Positions 22,946-34,683 of a DNA stretch of 64,000 bases are shown here, in pieces. Position numbers and translations under genes: made by a program. The notes under the pieces were generated by a model that was not told where the DNA came from, searched no databases, and saw only the letters and a list, made by a program, of their open reading frames with translations. The DNA lies in contig NW_022985068.1 of the NCBI RefSeq assembly GCF_010015585.1, positions 186,001-250,000 of the forward strand. The letters run 5' to 3'. This DNA comes from Eremomyces bilateralis CBS 781.70. Its lineage: Eukaryota; Ascomycota; Dothideomycetes; Eremomycetales; Eremomycetaceae. Numbering within the stretch: position 1 is the stretch's first letter; every line of letters begins with the position of its first letter.

Positions 22946-23945
22946 TCACAACTCAAACTTCTGCCCCACAAGCTCCTCACTCAACGTCCACAACCTCGCC
23001 GCATCCTCCGGATCCGCCGCCCAGGCCTTCTGCTGCTTCACCGCGCAATCCACAAAATACTTCCCGCTCTGGCTCTCCACCCGCGGATCCAACGCCGCCA
23101 CCAACGACGTCGCGCATCCCTCCTCTTTCGTCTTCCGCGGGTCGATCTCAAAACCATACGACTTCGCCATCTCACCAATGTTCTGGACCTGCTCCTGGGT
23201 AAGATGGGCCACGAGGTTTGTCTCGTAAATACTTCCCGGGTGCACGCTAAACGCGAGGAGTCCCCTGGCCGCGCCCCGCTTCGCGAGCTCCAGGCTGAAG
23301 AGGATGTTGGCGGCCTTGCTCTGCCCGTAGCTCTCCCAGGGGCTGTATGCCTTGCCGTCGGAGAAGTTGTAGTCGTCGAATCGGACAGGCGCGTTTTGGT
23401 GCCCGGCGCTGCTGAGGTTGACGATACGGCTGCCGTTGCCGGCGGCGAGGAGCAGCGGGGTAAGGAGGGCGGTGAAGAGGAAGTGGCCCACGTGGTTCGC
23501 CGCGAATTAGTATTCGATACCGGCTTTGTTGAGCGTGTAGTCCATGATTGCCATCACGCCGGCGTTATTGATGAGGACGTCAAGTTTAGAGGTTTGCGAT
23601 TGGATCGCAGAGGCGGCGGCGCGGATGGAGTCGAGGTCGGTGAGGTCGACGTTCACGAAGACGGCTTTGATCGACGGATCGATCGCGTGGATCTTCTGGA
23701 TGACGGGTGTGATTTTGGATTCGCTACGCGCGAGGAGGAAGATGGCGGCGGGGTGCCCGTGGGCCAGGGAGGTGGCGGTGGTGGCTCCGAGTCCATTCTC
23801 GCTGGCGCCAGTGACGGCGACTGTTGAGGTCAATATACGGTTAAGGGCCATACAGAGGGAGGTACCTACAGGTCCTGCCTTTGGCCTGCTCTGGGAATGC
23901 CTCGACAACCTGCTGGCCGGTGGTGTGGAAACCGAATTGAGTCAT
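22946..23945 (-). pseudogene. Short-chain dehydrogenase (retinol-dehydrogenase/Tic32-like) with one premature stop
   Basis: NAD(P)-dependent oxidoreductase of the SDR family. Exons 23945-23870 and 23820-22946 would give 316 codons. It starts MTQFGFHTTGQQVVEAFPEQ, and splicing yields RTFAVTGASENGLG, with the cofactor motif TGxxxGxG. NNAGVM, the serine segment VNLSSAGH and the catalytic YGQSKAAN (YxxxK) are all intact. A TAA at 23509-23507 interrupts the frame where relatives read EYQFAANHVGHF, that is CAA to TAA. The rest is perfectly conserved, so the change is very recent, a population variant, or a sequencing error. I see no splice site pair that would remove it. If real, translation ends before the catalytic Tyr and Lys. 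Confidence 0.85.
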
Positions 23946-24545
23946 CTTGACGGCAGCTCTCCGTGGTAACAATAGTTAAGTTCGACTGGTCTGGTTATTG
24001 AAGATTGAGTGAGGTCCAGTTGTGAGCGGTATGACTTGGCTAGTTTCTCCTGATGGTGAGTCTGAAGTCGATTGCGACATTGGCATGATTCCTACGATCT
24101 TATATACTTCTACATCTCCACAGCCATCCATCTCCAATCTCCAGTCAATATGATCCGGAGCTCTAGTCCTTATGGCCGTATTTCCTGTTTCAGAACCAGT
24201 TAACTCCGGACATCCACTATTTAATAAGACGGTGTTAAAGGAGAAGGTTGGACAGAGGGAGAAAGCCCGGAGGAGGTCGGAGTTTAGAGGCACAGGGCAA
24301 AATTTCGATGGCATAAATCCGGAGCAACGAGCGCTAAACTCGATCAGGCAAATTGTTGATGGTAATTATAACCAACAGTTAACTGGGACATAACACCCAT
24401 ATGATAGTTTGACAATCGAATAAATTGATGCCATATCGAGATCTCAACTTGTCCGTATGAAGCTCGGAACTTCAATTGGTATTACTAGAACTATCCTAGC
24501 CGAATAGACTCAACATGTAATGTCATTATCAGCAGCATCCACGCG
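23946..24545. other. Intergenic, nothing recognised
   Basis: Promoter of the dehydrogenase gene and 3' end of the transcription-factor-like gene. No coding support. Confidence 0.5.
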
Positions 24546-26204
24546 TCAGGTTGGATATAGGTACACCAAGCTCCCTAACTGGCCCTTTAGAAGCTCTTCA
24601 TCCCAAAGGAACTGTGTCACAGAAGCCCTGAGATCCTCATATGTGTCGATATCCAGAGTCCTCGCTGCTTCCTTTAGCAAGTCAGCAAACGATGTTCGAC
24701 TTCCAAGAGACAAAGACGACGAGACCGACGCTACGGTCAGACTCCAGATCAAGATCAGCCTGGCACTCCTCCCCTCGATGACCGTGGATCTTGCAATGTC
24801 TCGGAGCTTGTCCGCGTACAATCGGCCAGGGATAATGTCGATCCCGAACTTTCCCCTCAATTGAGTGATATAAAGTATCGCACCAAGTCTGAATACCTCA
24901 GTTACCAGAGCCGTTTGGCTTCCATCTGCAGGTCGGTGCATGGATAGGAGGTCGTGGAGAATAGGCGAAATGTGGAATCCAGGGAAGATAGTGTCGCTCC
25001 AAAGATCTCGTATCTTGCTTTCAGTGCGCATCAGAGTCTGCGCAGCTTTGATAGCTTCATGTATTCGCATCACTAGGGGCTTATCAGACGCGTGTATACA
25101 AGATAAAATCGGAGTGTCAGCGGTTTGGGGTGGCAGATTTGCTTCGTGGATGCTTTGCGCGCTTGGAACCAAATGAAAGGGCGGAAGGAAACGTGGTACT
25201 ATATCCTGGATATATGATCCGTTCACGTCGACCCTGTTTCATCCTCAGCTTCTACATGTTGCTATTCCAGCATCAAGAGGACTGATGAAGAGTATAGATC
25301 TCACCAATATAACATAACCCTCAGTAAAGGATTGGTGTCCAAAGTCTGAAGGCCCCCTCTTCTTCGAAGAACGCTGGCTAAGCCATCCAGATGCACATTC
25401 AACGCCCGAGAGTCCTTTACAAGGTTCTGCTATCACCGTCAGCGCGATTCTCACTATCACCACTGTTTGCCGTACTGCACCACATGCAAAGGCTAAAATA
25501 GCACATATCGCCTCATCCGTGAAGGAGTCCTGTGGGTGGTCTAACTGCTGCTGGAGTCTCCGCACGGCGCTCATTGAGTACCGAAGGTGATCTGATTTGC
25601 TTCCGCTCGATCTAAGATGGGCAAGGTGCCAGGATGACATTGCCATTGTTTGGCAGAATGCAGAGGACTGTCGGACTTGATTGAGGAATCCGAAGTCTCG
25701 CATCGTTCGGAACATGATGCAAGTTCCATCGTACACTACTTATCAATGAGAACTATCACGTATAGCAAAATAGGCACATATGACCGTGCGACACGATCTG
25801 AAGACAAGAGGGGACATACAGTGATTGTACAACTCTTGCTCATGTCCACCCATACGGATTGGATACTGGAAAAACGGATCCATAAGCCCAGTATCAAGCA
25901 CCGTCACTGGACGAGGGCTAGGGATGTTGCTGCTGGTGCTTTGTTCAATGTTCAACAGTTGTTCGTCCTTCTGTATAGCAGAGTGATCAGGATTAAGGTG
26001 ACGATAAAAGAGAGGGGCAACATCTAGTTCAATTCGATTCATGCTTTGCCGGTCAGCGATCCTTCGACGATGGTATCCCTTGATCGCATGGCTGCGAACA
26101 ATTTGCCGGTTTTGTGTACTTCTGGAGCTTGTTGGGTCACTGAAAGTTATGAACTTCAACTCCTGGCTACCAACGGCGGAAGTGGGACGTCCCTCCATTG
26201 TCAT
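24546..26204 (-). CDS. Fungal transcription-factor-like protein without a zinc finger (DUF3468 type)
   Basis: Exons about 26204-25820, 25735-25305 and 25205-24546 give 491 aa. The N-terminus has the pattern common to this large fungal family: ELKFITFSDP, then NRQIVRSHAIKGYHRRR, followed by a linker and LMDPFFQYPIRMGGHEQEL. The remainder is mostly helical with no further motif, like the middle-homology region of fungal regulators. No Zn2Cys6 cluster is visible upstream, which is usual for this subfamily; whether these proteins bind DNA is not clear. The start is the Met of MTMEGRPTSAV; an in-frame opening continues to 26264 but begins less convincingly. The second intron (25206-25304) was placed at a phase-compatible acceptor. 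It lies between a dehydrogenase and a quinone reductase on the same strand. Confidence 0.75.
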
Positions 26205-26763
26205 CCATGCCTGTTGGAAGAGTACAGCACTGGTTCTTTCCTTCCTGTCCTGATAGTCGAACACTATTGTCTCAGCTCTTCTAAACAGATATTAAGCCCG
26301 ATATAGAGTGTGGAAAATAGGATTGGGGACCATGACAGTATAGAGTAGGCCCCCGCTCAGCAGTGCAAAGCGAGTGTTGTAGAGACTCTCTCGCTGAGTA
26401 ATATTACTCAGTAGGTAGTAATGCACGAAAGAAGCTAGGAAGGTTACAGGTAAAATGTGAAGACGACTAGACTCGGATAGGACTCGTTGACCCTGCACAT
26501 GCATGCAAGTTGCTCGGGTCTCATCAAACGAACAGGCCTACTGATACGCTTCATGTTGGTCCTACATCCGCCACTTCTGACGCCTTACAATGAAGGGGTC
26601 GATGTCTACTGAGGATATATATTCTCCACACAAGGAACCGATGGCGGCTTGGGGTTGCAATATCAGTACGGTTAAGTCATGAATAGAGCACTAAAGCCGC
26701 ACGTTTATTCAGTGAACCTATCTCTGGCGCTGACAATTCTGTCATAACCGGATATCTCCAGAG
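26205..26763. other. Intergenic, nothing recognised
   Basis: Upstream of the transcription-factor-like gene and downstream of the quinone reductase gene. No coding support. Confidence 0.45.
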
Positions 26764-27768
26764 CTAATCTACAAGAACCACCATCTTCCCATTTGCCGCA
26801 CTACCTTCCATCGCCCGGTGCGCTTCACGGATCTCCTTTTCCTCAAATCGGAACACCCTAACCGGTTTCTCCTCGATCTTCCCATCGGCAACCGTCTGGA
26901 AAATCTCCAGCAACGGCACATCAGCCAGCGGAAACTCCAACGTTCCATATACAAAGCTTCCGAAAAAGCTGAAATGCACCCCGCTAGCCATTTGAAGCAG
27001 CGGATTGAAATCTACAATCGGCTCGAGCCCTCCAAGGAATCCAGCCAGGCACAGCCGCCCTCCGCGCCGGATAACCGTCAGCGATTCCAACAACGTGCTG
27101 TTCCCGATCAACTCTAAAACAGCATCGAATTTCGACGGCTTATGACACGCGATACTAAGCCGCTCCGGCAGGCCCGGGCCTTCCTGCTCGACTCTCTCGA
27201 CGCCCAGCGCAATCAGTTCGTTATGGCGCTGCGCTTTCCGCGTCGTCGCGAAGACCTTGACCCCCTTGTTCACGGCTAACTTGACCGCCGCCTTCCCCAG
27301 CGCGGAGGTAGCGCCGCGGACGAGTAATGTCTGTCCAGCGCGGAGTTCGAGGTTCTGAAACAGGCATGTCCATGCCGTCGCGTAGGTCTCGGGGATGGCC
27401 GCGAGCTGGTCCCAGGGCAAAGGAAGCGAGTCGACTGTGCCAAGCTCAACGACGGTTGCGACACTCGCGTTCGTGTACTCCGCATAGCTACCGTTGATGG
27501 TGCGGCCGAGTCCTCCCATCAGGCTAACGACGGCGGTACCGAGCTGAAATTCACTCCCGGGACAGGCGGCGACAGTTCCGACGCACTCTATGCCGATGAT
27601 GGGCATGGCTTCGGCCCAATCGCCGCGTCGCATGTACATTTCGGCGTGGTTGAGGCCGAAGGCTCGGATCTTGATGAGGACGAAGCCTGCTTTGGGCTCG
27701 GGGGTGGGGACGGCTTTCATGACCAGGCGGTCTGGGCCGCCAAACTCTTCCACGACGATAGCCTTCAT
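26764..27768 (-). CDS. Zinc-type alcohol dehydrogenase / NADPH:quinone reductase-like enzyme (MDR family)
   Basis: Medium-chain reductase, probably NADPH-dependent and active on quinones or enones. Single exon, 334 aa, the usual length. It starts MKAIVVEEFGGPDRLVMK, with the GroES-like half carrying GLNHAEMYMRRGDW and IGIECVGTV. The Rossmann half has LLVRGATSALGKAAVKLA, a variant of the GxGxxG region (here GATSALG). It ends EAHRAMEGSAANGKMVVLVD. The structural-zinc cysteines of true alcohol dehydrogenases are missing, as in quinone reductases. With the neighbouring SDR and regulator-like gene it forms an accessory-looking trio; the substrate is unknown. Confidence 0.9.
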   Translation of the reverse strand: MKAIVVEEFGGPDRLVMKAVPTPEPKAGFVLIKIRAFGLNHAEMYMRRGDWAEAMPIIGIECVGTVAACPGSEFQLGTAVVSLMGGLGRTINGSYAEYTNASVATVVELGTVDSLPLPWDQLAAIPETYATAWTCLFQNLELRAGQTLLVRGATSALGKAAVKLAVNKGVKVFATTRKAQRHNELIALGVERVEQEGPGLPERLSIACHKPSKFDAVLELIGNSTLLESLTVIRRGGRLCLAGFLGGLEPIVDFNPLLQMASGVHFSFFGSFVYGTLEFPLADVPLLEIFQTVADGKIEEKPVRVFRFEEKEIREAHRAMEGSAANGKMVVLVD

Positions 27769-28406
27769 GGTTGATAGTGAAATATGATAGTGGAGTATGA
27801 TAGTAGGACCAATTGGTGACTAATAGTTAAGATGTAAGAATTGCCAACTTGAATAGTGAGACGTTGAAGGCTAGGACATGTTCGAGGACAGTTATATAGC
27901 ACGAGGACGGCTCCTCGCCGCGGAGAAGGATTATCATAACTAGACATAACAAATGATTACCTATTCACTAAGCATTGTACACAGCTAATATGCAAAGCGA
28001 TATCTTGCATTTTGTTTTGGACAGCAAAAAGTAGTGGAGGCACACCGAGGATGTATGAGCAAGGATTGCAATGCCCCGTTCTGGTTAGCGTGTGTTCCAA
28101 ACGTGTTTCTGTTCGTCAAGACCCTGAGGACGAGACAAACGACGGGACCTTCGGTTTGCTGACTGATATAATGATTCGTTGAAAAGTCAGGGACGCTTGC
28201 AAAGGCCGAAGCTGCGCAGAAACCAGAAACATATATTTAGTTATTCTTCCAAGAGAGCTTACCGGGGATACGAGACCTGATGAGGGAGGTGCTTCAATCT
28301 ACGGAATTTAGTGATAATTTATAATCACAACTGCAGGATATTAGCTAACAATAGATATCCGAAATCTCTCCACCCATCTCCAGAGTCCTTACATGTGCCG
28401 TTCCCC
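27769..28406. other. Intergenic, nothing recognised
   Basis: Promoter of the quinone reductase gene and 3' end of the next minus-strand gene. No coding support. Confidence 0.5.
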
Positions 28407-30322
28407 TCAAGTACCCTTCATCTCCACGTCACTATCCTCCCGACTCCGCGTCAGCCAACTCAAAACACCCCACGTCGCTCTCACTGCTTCGATTCGCTCG
28501 ACCATGTTGAACATGTCGAACCATTGCGTGCGTTTCAGCGTGGGTCGGCACCAATCTGGATCTTCAGGCACCGGGTTCGGGAATTGGCCGGAGGTCAAGA
28601 ACGCGACGTAAGCCCGATGCACGCGGAGACGCAGGATCGAAATGTGCGAGTGAACCGCAGAGAGGAGGTAGACCTATCGATGAAATGTCAGCCGAATATC
28701 GTAGGTTGAACGGGATGGGATGGATGCAAGCGGAACTGGGTGCGGCCTTACCTCGTCCCAATCCTTCTCGTCTGGCTTCCCGATCGCCTCGTACACCGTT
28801 TTGATGTCCCAATATGGTTGGCTAGGCCTCAAGGTCTTCCAAGCCTCTAATGCTGCCAGCTTGCGCCTCTCCGCCGCAGATTGGGATTTCTTTTGCTTCT
28901 CCGCTGCTTTAGCATCCGAGCTCGATTTCTCGTTGTTTGCAGCGCCGGCGCCAGCTTCCGTGGCTCCATTCTTGATTTCCTCGTCACTTAACCCTTCCCC
29001 CATTTCGCCACCAGGCCCCCCACCCCAGCGCGGGGTGGTCGTCCACCACATCCCCTCGCCAGGTCGCTTCCCTTCCCAATCTTTCTCCCTAGCGCGCTCT
29101 TGAGCGAGTAGTAGTAGGACACCGAAGTCGCGGACGAGCTCCAGGATTTCTTCCTTCGAAGAAAGGCCATCGGTTTGGTCTTGATCCTTTTGAAGCTCCT
29201 CAACCAAGCCCTCGAGCTCCTTCGGAATGATCTGCTTACCAAACCAACTCTCGCCAGCGTCCGCGCATCTTACGCCTATAATAGGTCCTTTAATCCAACC
29301 AGCCCTGGCTCGGACTCGATCCGTATCGGGCCGGTAGATGCCGTGTGTGAGGCGCACGGGCCAGAGCACAGATCCCAGCTTCACAACAGGAGCACGGCGC
29401 GGGGTTGTCACCGACAGGCCATGAGCCCAGGCAATAGGCTCCATGAAGCCCCGAATAAGAGCGGGCAGTGCGTTCATGGGGACTTCTGTAGGCGAGGAGA
29501 TACGGTAGCCCGTATACATTGTACCACGAGGCAGGCCTCTCGCAGCGACTGCTTGGTGGGAAGTTGTGCCCGACGACGGCCCGGAGGGCGTACTTGCATT
29601 CGAATTAAGGGCGGTAAGGGGAGGAAATGGGCTTTGCGTTGCGCTAGGTGACGGAGTCACAGGCGACGGTTTTTGCTTTTTCTGGGGATGGATATCAGAC
29701 GCCTGCGCTGTCGCTTCGGTACTAGAGTCTTCAGCGCCAACAGTGGAGCCAGGCGGAGAAGCCTCATGGCTCCCGTCTAGTTCCCCCCTTGGGGGGATGT
29801 AATGATCCTGAGTAGTGTCCCAATAATAGGCACTCTCGTCGAGAGCTTCCCAAAAGCGGCGACTATGACTAAGTCGCGGCGCTGGAGCTCCTCCCTGGGC
29901 TTTCCTTGACAGGACGGAGTACGCTGTACTGTTCGGTACCTGGAATTCTTTAATCCTGCCATGGAAGTCTCGATGCTGCGGCGCCGTACGACCATCACTA
30001 AGCCGTGGTGAATGTGTAGAAGGCGTTGATGCAGGCTGGGGCGGCCCCAGCCATTCCACTGGCGGGATTGATGGAGAATTGCATATCTGCTCGATCTTTT
30101 CCACCTGCGTCCACGAAAGATTGAGCGTCTTCAGATGTTCCTCGCCTATGTCCGATGGCTTCCGGACATTGGAAAACGACCTTGCTACATCTGGGTGGGA
30201 TTCTGCTGTCCATGAAGCAGCCTGTAACTGGACCGAACGGTGACGAGGAAGGAATATTTCACGCGGCAGAGCGGGAGCTGCTCGTTCCTGTTCCGGATCA
30301 TAGCGAGAGGCAATTAGAGAAC
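28407..30322 (-). CDS. Fungal protein of unknown function, 5' end not resolved
   Basis: I cannot name the family, but the coding pattern is strong. The last two exons are 30322(or earlier)-28752 and 28673-28407 (78-nt intron), joining WDE to VYLLSAVHSH. Motifs include SWTQVEKIEQICNSPSIPP, SAYYWDTTQDHYI, YTGYRISSPTEVP, FMEPIAWAHGLSV and PVVKLGSVLWPVRL. Near the end come WWTTTPRWGGGPGGE, WDIKTVYEAIGK and PDWCRPTLKRTQWFD. Between them lie low-complexity Pro/Ser/Thr and Ala/Glu/Lys stretches. The frame is open up to an acceptor near 30323 (aaccaaacag); the start codon lies in an upstream exon I could not place. The region is soluble-looking, with no membrane segment. Confidence 0.75.
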
Positions 30323-32474
30323 CTGTTTGGTTTTATTAGAATATTTTCAAAAATGCTCATCGCCTCTCCACTAGCTGATATGAACTCGCAGAGAACTTGC
30401 AGACTTGGACGACAAGGAAATAAACACGTGGTGATTGGAGCCTGGGACTACTTTCGGTGGATTTCGAATGCGGTACGGTGACGGGACCAATGGTCTATTA
30501 TTGGTAGTATATGTCGCATTCTTGACACTCGGATATCCATTCGAGCGATCTGGGCCGATGCACTCTTGTTCTTTCCTGACACCAAGGACTCAGGCGGTGT
30601 AACATCGGCTCCGTATAGATATACCAATATCCATGGACCAAGGATCCAAAGCTTGGTTTCGTATGAAATTCATAAAATGAAATAGCAACCGCTCCATTGC
30701 CAGACAGCATGTTTGGTTTCAAGGCAGATAGGGTATTCCCAGGGCTCAAGAGGGTCATCCATACAAGGGAACATCGAGAAGGAGACACTGGAATACTGAA
30801 GGAAAGGAAGCTGGTAACATACTGTTTATGCTCGACACAGTGAAGCCAAACATATCTGCAACGGTCCAGATCGGAGCTGCTTAGCCATTGAATTACGTAG
30901 GAGTGAGGGTTTATTGTCCCTGGGAAGATGTAAAGTGAGGGCCGGGCTGTCTTCGGAGTTCTTCGAATGCAACAACAGGAAGGTGTTCAGAGCTCTCAAG
31001 CAGCAAAGCTAGCGGGAGCCAGGAAGTACCTTCGCCAGATAATCGAGCCTAAGCGATTGCGTAGGAAGCTTTCCCGGGGAGCCGGTTCTGTTGAATGCCA
31101 GCGACGCTTGACCGTCCTTGGAACGTCTACATGCAGCTATCGAGCTGGATTCTAAGTACCACACGCGACTCAAGAAGCGGACAGGGACGAGGATGGACGA
31201 GGGATGGACGAGTCGGTCCTGGGGAACCGTCCAATGGCGAGGTAGAGAGTGAAAGGAGGTTGGGGGGTAGAGACCCGTAGAGCAGTTATTTAATCAAGCA
31301 GGATTTTCGGACCAGGACCAATCAATATCATCAGCACAAAGCATTAAATAGAGGAAAGTGTAGACTACAATCGAATGTTCGTGCTGGTATCGGTATGAAA
31401 TCAGTTCATTGAGAGGTGACTGTTACGCCGTCAGGCGTGAGGCGTCAGGGAGATTGTACTTTGTAGCCTTGTAGCCTGTAGGAATTATTAATAATCATGT
31501 TGCCAGTGAAATATTGGTAGTGGTCACGTGCATTCGTTGACAACCAGAGACGACAGAGTCCAGAGGCCCAGAGCCTAGAGGTTTGATATTAGTAAGCACA
31601 GGCTATCCAGTCACGTGATAGACTTGTTCCTTTGGTCCTACTCTGGTTCTCCCTCGTCTATCTGAATACGTTTTTGTAAAGATTAGTTCTCTACCGGGAA
31701 CCTAAAGCGTTCCCTAAACATGGAATTTGCCATTGGCAACGTTAACATTGAATAAGGTATTGTTTGGTCATCGCAAGCAAGAGTGCAAGGCGTGGACCTC
31801 GGCGCTTGCAGAGTGCAGAGGGGCCTGAGAGTCAGACACAACAAAGGCCATAGCAACCTCTACAGCTCCACTACCCCCAACCTCCCGCGTTTCCCGTCAC
31901 GGCATCATGCACCACACTTCGAGATGGCATGTCAACGTCTGGTTTATCGTGATCGCTTTCAATAATATTGCATGCACGCAGTGAGACGTGTGGCCTCAGA
32001 AGACACCCTTTCCTGGCGATCGGCGAGGCTAGGGTTGTTCTGTGTGGGACCGAGGCGGCCAGGAGAGCTTGGCTGGTTGCAATGCTTCAGGTTTGTAGCG
32101 CCCACGTCTCGACAGCGGCAAGCTTGAAACCATATGAGCCTCATGTTCCATCAGCCATGCACCGCAATGCGACGGCTTCCCCCACTCCCGACAATGTTCG
32201 AACATGGCGACTTGTATTCGTTTCTGTTCCAGTTTTTCGTCGAGCCTTCGGTTTGATCGTATCGAAAGTAGACTATCGTGTTCCGTCTTCTCCTCCGTGT
32301 ATGACAATTCGAGTCGTTCTCTGATATTCAAGTGTTCATGTTTCCTTTGCTCTCCTCTTTGCCATGTTCTCCGCTATGTCATAATATCCAGGACCTTTCT
32401 GTTCATGAAATATCCGTTCGATATACGGTTAGATACATTCCATATGAGATGAATACTTTTGAAGCGTTGCATGG
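30323..32474. other. Intergenic; likely holds the missing 5' exon of the minus-strand gene
   Basis: No complete gene recognised. A small imperfect repeat of gatggacgag lies at about 31190-31215. Several open frames at 31783-32452 have no motifs and may be leader of the membrane-protein gene. Confidence 0.45.
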
Positions 32475-34683
32475 ATGGACAGAGACAGCAACAGGACCAC
32501 CACGTTCCGTGGGAAGAAGTGTACGAAAGTCCGCAGAACCAGCTCTATCTCGATTGAGAGCTCTTCGTCCGCAACATCCCCAAGCACTACGTCGACGACT
32601 ACGCAAACTTCTTCGTCAGAGAACCGCAATGAAGACCCTCCAACGACCCAAACGACTACGACGGCCGTAGTACCACCTCCCGTTGATGTGACTCTTCAGC
32701 CAGCCCCGTCGTCCGAGCCATCTCCTATATTACCTCCACCTGTGCTAGAATCTTCGTCGGCCACACCAACACCCCTAGTGCCTCCAACCGGTCAGTTCGT
32801 AGAGACCTTTGGGCATCAACAGCAGCTAACCTCGCGAAGAACCTCCGGTCATCACTGACCCAGCCAAAGAGCCATCGCCTACAAGCAACCCGACTACGGT
32901 GAATCCATCATCAACGCCCATCCAAGAATCGCCCGAATCCGTCATTCCGTCTCCTTCGCAACCATTTACCCCTTTCTCCGACTCCACGCCTATCTCAACG
33001 AGAAGTTCGAGTCTTCATATCCTCCCAACTGCCGGTCCTGCTTTACCTATTGACAGTCCCGAAGATGGCCATGTCTCGGGAGGTGGCCATGTCTCAGGGG
33101 GCGACCATACGGGAGGGTCACATCATGGTAAAGGTAGCGGCTTCCCACTCGCTGCAACAATTGCCGGCACACTCGGTGGGGTTGCTGCGTTATCCATTAT
33201 AACCCTATTATGGTTTTGTCTTCGAAGGAGGAGGCGCAAGTCTGCGTCATCTGGGCCATCCCAAAGCCGGTTCTCATTTGAACCCGACCGTCGAGGCCTT
33301 TCGTCAACAGTGTTGGGACTCTTTAACAAGGCCTCGGTCTCCTCTAGAAGAGCTAGGGACAAGGTGCCGTGGTTGAAAGAGAAAGGTGCCGTTTACCAAC
33401 ATCAGAACAACGGCTTTCTATCCCAGGCTGCTGGAGCAGCCTTTCGAAATCGATCTCACAGCTCCCCTACGGCTGGTCTAAAAACTAGGTTAGGGGGCAG
33501 TTTCTCTAAATTGCCGTGGTGGAAAGACAAAAGACAAGTGGCACCAATCGCACCCATTCCAGTGCAAAATCGAACAACGTCACCAGCAAATGGCTCGGAG
33601 TCACCAATCGAACCGTATACTCCTGCAATGGTTCAGCGTGCTCTCTTGCCAGAGGACCCATTCCTCGACTCTCCCGAACGACTCCCTCCTCTACTGAGGC
33701 TCATGAACCCTGATCCTTCGAGCACTCCGAATTCGACAGATAATCTCGACCCCAGTAGACCGTCTCCATTGGGAGTCCAAGCAGGCTCCAAAGAATCGAG
33801 TCCAGGCTCGCACGCCCGTTCCCTATCGTTGAATAACCCGATCGACCCCTTCAGAGACCCCGATCCCGAAGCGGCATGGTCGGCACTGCTTCCAGGCCGG
33901 GAAAATACATTCGCTGCGGCTGCTCTTCCGAAGTCATCACATAGTAGCGGTTCGGGATTCATTATACAGTCGAACTCGCTTCCTGACCAGCCCCGGTCGG
34001 CGCATACATCTACATCATCCCATTCTCGCACTCGGAGCGCTAGCCTTGCGCTGCAATCCCATCCTCCTGAAAAGAATAACAGAGATACCTATTCCGCCAT
34101 CCCAACAAATCCGTTCGTCGACCTTTCCGATCCTAGGAACTCAAGTTCGGCGAAGTACGGCATAGACCCGTCTAGAGACAGTCCGTCGACACAAGCGATG
34201 CAGCAGTGGGTCACGCAGCATCAACGCAAGCCATCGATCACGTCATCATCTGTCTACACAGCCACACGCAGGCTTGATGACATGCGCACCACAACCACGA
34301 CGAACTTCTCTCGCAAGCCTTCTGCAACCCACGCTCACAAACCGTCGCTGTCTGCTGAAACGCCCCCCATCAGCACTGTCCCATCCACGCTTCGCAGCGC
34401 AATTTCCGATCAATCAAGCACAAATGAACCTGCTACCATCGGTTCCACTGCGTCGAGTGCATCCGATTATACTAATATCCCATCAAATCAGCAACGTCTC
34501 TTGCGTCCGAACGGCGGTCTTGGAATGGCGAGGAAGACTATCCTACACGCCGAGCGGACACCAGATTGGACTGGCACGCCGAATGGAAAGGAATTGAGTG
34601 GATATTTCAGCGAGAGGACGACAAAAGGGAAAAGTGATCCTTTTGATTTAGAGGTGCTGGGTATGAATACGCCGAGGGGGTAA
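32475..34683 (+). CDS. Ser/Thr/Pro-rich single-pass membrane protein, sensor-like
   Basis: Exons about 32475-32790 and 32840-34683 (49-nt intron) give roughly 719 aa. A long ectodomain-like region of Ser, Thr and Pro comes first, as in O-mannosylated wall proteins, including a doubled HVSGG motif. One clear membrane segment follows (FPLAATIAGTLGGVAALSII and on), then RRRRRK and a long Ser-rich cytoplasmic tail that is probably phosphorylated. This order resembles Mid2/Wsc-type or Msb2-like sensors, but no Cys-rich WSC domain is visible. A secretion signal is expected but the first Met at 32475 does not provide one, so the true start is probably in an upstream exon. Function is inferred from architecture only. 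Confidence 0.7.
33067..33102 (+). repeat. Doubled 18-bp coding repeat
   Basis: Two adjacent near-identical 18-bp units (ggccatgtctcgggaggt and a variant), encoding the doubled GHVSGG just before the membrane segment of the sensor-like protein. Confidence 0.75.

Noticed and set aside
22919-23827. 302-codon plus-strand open frame
   Set aside because: Antisense to the short-chain dehydrogenase, which has all family motifs; the plus frame has none.
22946-27768. Idea of a secondary-metabolite cluster
   Set aside because: No backbone synthase, transporter or P450 nearby; only three tailoring- or regulator-like genes.
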